DNA of 51,698 nucleotides from an uncultured Mollicutes bacterium (GTDB lineage: Bacteria; Bacillota_I; Bacilli_A; RFN20; CAG-826). The stretch lies in NCBI GenBank assembly GCA_900540385.1, contig UQFY01000013.1, positions 1 through 51,698 on the forward strand, read 5' to 3'. How positions within the stretch are numbered: position 1 is the stretch's first letter; each line of letters starts with the position of its first letter. Below are positions 50,939-51,698 of the stretch, piece after piece. The position numbers and the translations under genes are program-made. The notes under the pieces were generated by a model. That model saw only the letters and a list, made by a program, of their open reading frames with translations. It ran no database searches and was not told where the DNA came from.

Positions 50939-51547
50939 CTAATCATTACTTGTTTTCTTGAATTTATACTTTCCCTTGCCATGGCCACTTACATGTTCAA
51001 TGAGTTTTTTTCTTAACAGCAGAGATAAAAATTCTGACGAGCGGCTTTCTTTCAAGTTAAGTGTCTTCATAACCTCTGTTCTCCCAAAAAAGTCGTCCCA
51101 CCCAAATTTGTTGAACAGTTTTTTAATATAAAAACGACTCGTCGAAGATAATTCGACGTCTCTTTCGATAAATGGATAATCAGTCGAATGTCCGGTTTCC
51201 TTATCTCCAATGTCCGGTTTTTCATTTGAATGTCCGGTTTTTTCAAATCCAATGTCCGGTTTTTCAGTTAGAATGGCACCAATATACATATCACGGTTCC
51301 GAAGTTCGTTTTTCTCATTTAACAAGAGATTTTTTAAGAAGAGCTCAAGATATTTTGTCGTTTCATGTATGCTAAGTTTTAAATTTCTATAATTTGCTCT
51401 CACAAGGGTATTCCTAAAATACCACGCATTTTTTGCAAAGATGTCATTTGTGGAAGAAAAACTCAGATATCTTAAATACTTAATTAAGAAAACGGCTGTG
51501 GTTCTTGTATTCCCTTCCCCAAAAGCGTGAATCTACCAAATCATCTC
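50939..51547 (-). pseudogene. Decayed Fic-domain (AMP-transferase) gene, 3' part only
   Basis: The open frame from 51532 to 50939 encodes the last ~200 residues of a Fic protein, including the active-site motif HAFGEGNTRTT (from 51529 down) and the following IKYLRYL and ANYRNL helices, then a linker with KPDIG repeats and a winged-helix-like C-terminus. Immediately before the motif the frame reads Glu-Met-Ile-Trp, then TAG (51533-51535), where Fic proteins usually have Gln or Glu. Another stop (TGA, 51548-51550) is four codons earlier, and no upstream Fic coding sequence is visible before a terminator near 51650. The GTG at 51403 would yield a 154-residue product without the active site. Fic enzymes AMPylate target proteins; this copy is predicted inactive. 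Confidence 0.8.
51188..51262. repeat. Four copies of an 11-bp repeat in the Fic linker
   Basis: ATGTCCGGTTT occurs at 51188, 51210, 51230 and 51252, at 20-22 bp spacing. Because the spacing is not a multiple of three throughout, successive copies are read in two frames, giving alternating KPDIG and TGHS peptides. KPDI repeats are common near the C-terminus of Fic proteins. Confidence 0.75.
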
Positions 51548-51646
51548 TCATAAAACTATTTTAAACGATTTATGCCAAAAATTGTCTTATATAAACATTT
51601 TTGATTGCGTGAGTTTCTTATAAATATAGAAGGCATCCAAGCAAAT

Positions 51647-51676
51647 AAAAATCCGCGTCTTCAAGGCGCGGTTTTT
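51647..51676. terminator. Bidirectional terminator at window end
   Basis: CCGCG (51653-51657) pairs with CGCGG (51667-51671) with flanking A-run and T-run on the two sides. It separates the Fic remnant from whatever lies beyond the window. The last 20 bases contain a short GGCC palindrome and no gene. Confidence 0.7.
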
Positions 51677-51698
51677 CGATCTGGCCTATAAGGCCGGT

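Noticed and set aside
51188..51262. CRISPR or minisatellite from ATGTCCGGTTT repeats
   Set aside because: The copies are coding KPDI/TGHS repeats in the Fic linker, a known feature of such proteins.
50939..51403. Replication-initiator or plain HTH protein from the 154-residue GTG frame
   Set aside because: Reading further upstream in the same frame shows the Fic HxFxEGN motif, so it is the tail of a Fic gene.
1..51698. Reassignment of TGA to tryptophan (mycoplasma code)
   Set aside because: Several genes end in TGA at ATGA overlaps with the next gene, and Trp residues in the proteins are encoded without TGA.

Overview
The window looks like chromosomal DNA from an uncultured, probably gut-dwelling Bacilli/Firmicutes lineage (Erysipelotrichales/RFN20/RF39-like). 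This is an inference from the moderately AT-rich DNA, the Firmicutes-type operons (rpsF-ssb-rpsR, gdpP-rplI-dnaB-yycJ-rlmH, pst/pho) and the many short Ser-rich lipoproteins. TGA is used as a stop (ATGA gene overlaps), so the genetic code is standard. No tRNA, rRNA operon, CRISPR array or transposase was seen.

Layout. 1-4.1 kb: a flavoprotein that I recognise as a polyunsaturated-fatty-acid (linoleate) isomerase homologue, divergent from a tight cassette of acyl-AMP ligase, acyl carrier protein and FatA-type acyl-ACP thioesterase. 4.1-11.8 kb: D-2-hydroxyacid dehydrogenase with an AEC permease, inorganic pyrophosphatase, proline-iminopeptidase-like hydrolase, DegV, CvpA-like protein and a GPH-family sugar symporter. 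12-15.2 kb: a DUF1538 membrane protein with two P-II-like proteins, then TlyA. 15.2-23 kb: pstSCAB-phoU-phoP-phoR, with a second PhoB-type regulator divergent from pstS behind a Pho-box-like element. 23-33.2 kb: a LacI-controlled oligosaccharide locus with a CUT1 ABC importer lacking its ATPase and two GH94 phosphorylases. 33.3-39.8 kb: four unrecognised surface lipoproteins in one operon. 40.2-42.6 kb: DUF898 protein, tmRNA and two unknown proteins. 42.6-47.9 kb: rlmH, yycJ, dnaB, rplI and gdpP, all overlapping. 48-49.4 kb: a hipBA toxin-antitoxin module bounded by two near-identical terminators. 49.5-50.5 kb: rpsR-ssb-rpsF. 50.9-51.6 kb: a decayed Fic gene.

How the genes work together. The first cassette could cycle fatty acids between free and ACP-bound forms around a double-bond isomerase. 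The sugar locus would import beta-glucan-type oligosaccharides and cleave them phosphorolytically, saving ATP. The pst/pho block senses and imports phosphate.

The most unusual regulatory feature is a recurrent TATAAT-N6-ATG arrangement (genes at 1704, 12019 and 47860, with near versions at several others), which predicts leaderless mRNAs. Several listed reading frames begin at spurious upstream TTG codons; the starts given here were corrected using Shine-Dalgarno or -10 positions. No alignment or database search could be run, so all family calls rest on motif recognition.
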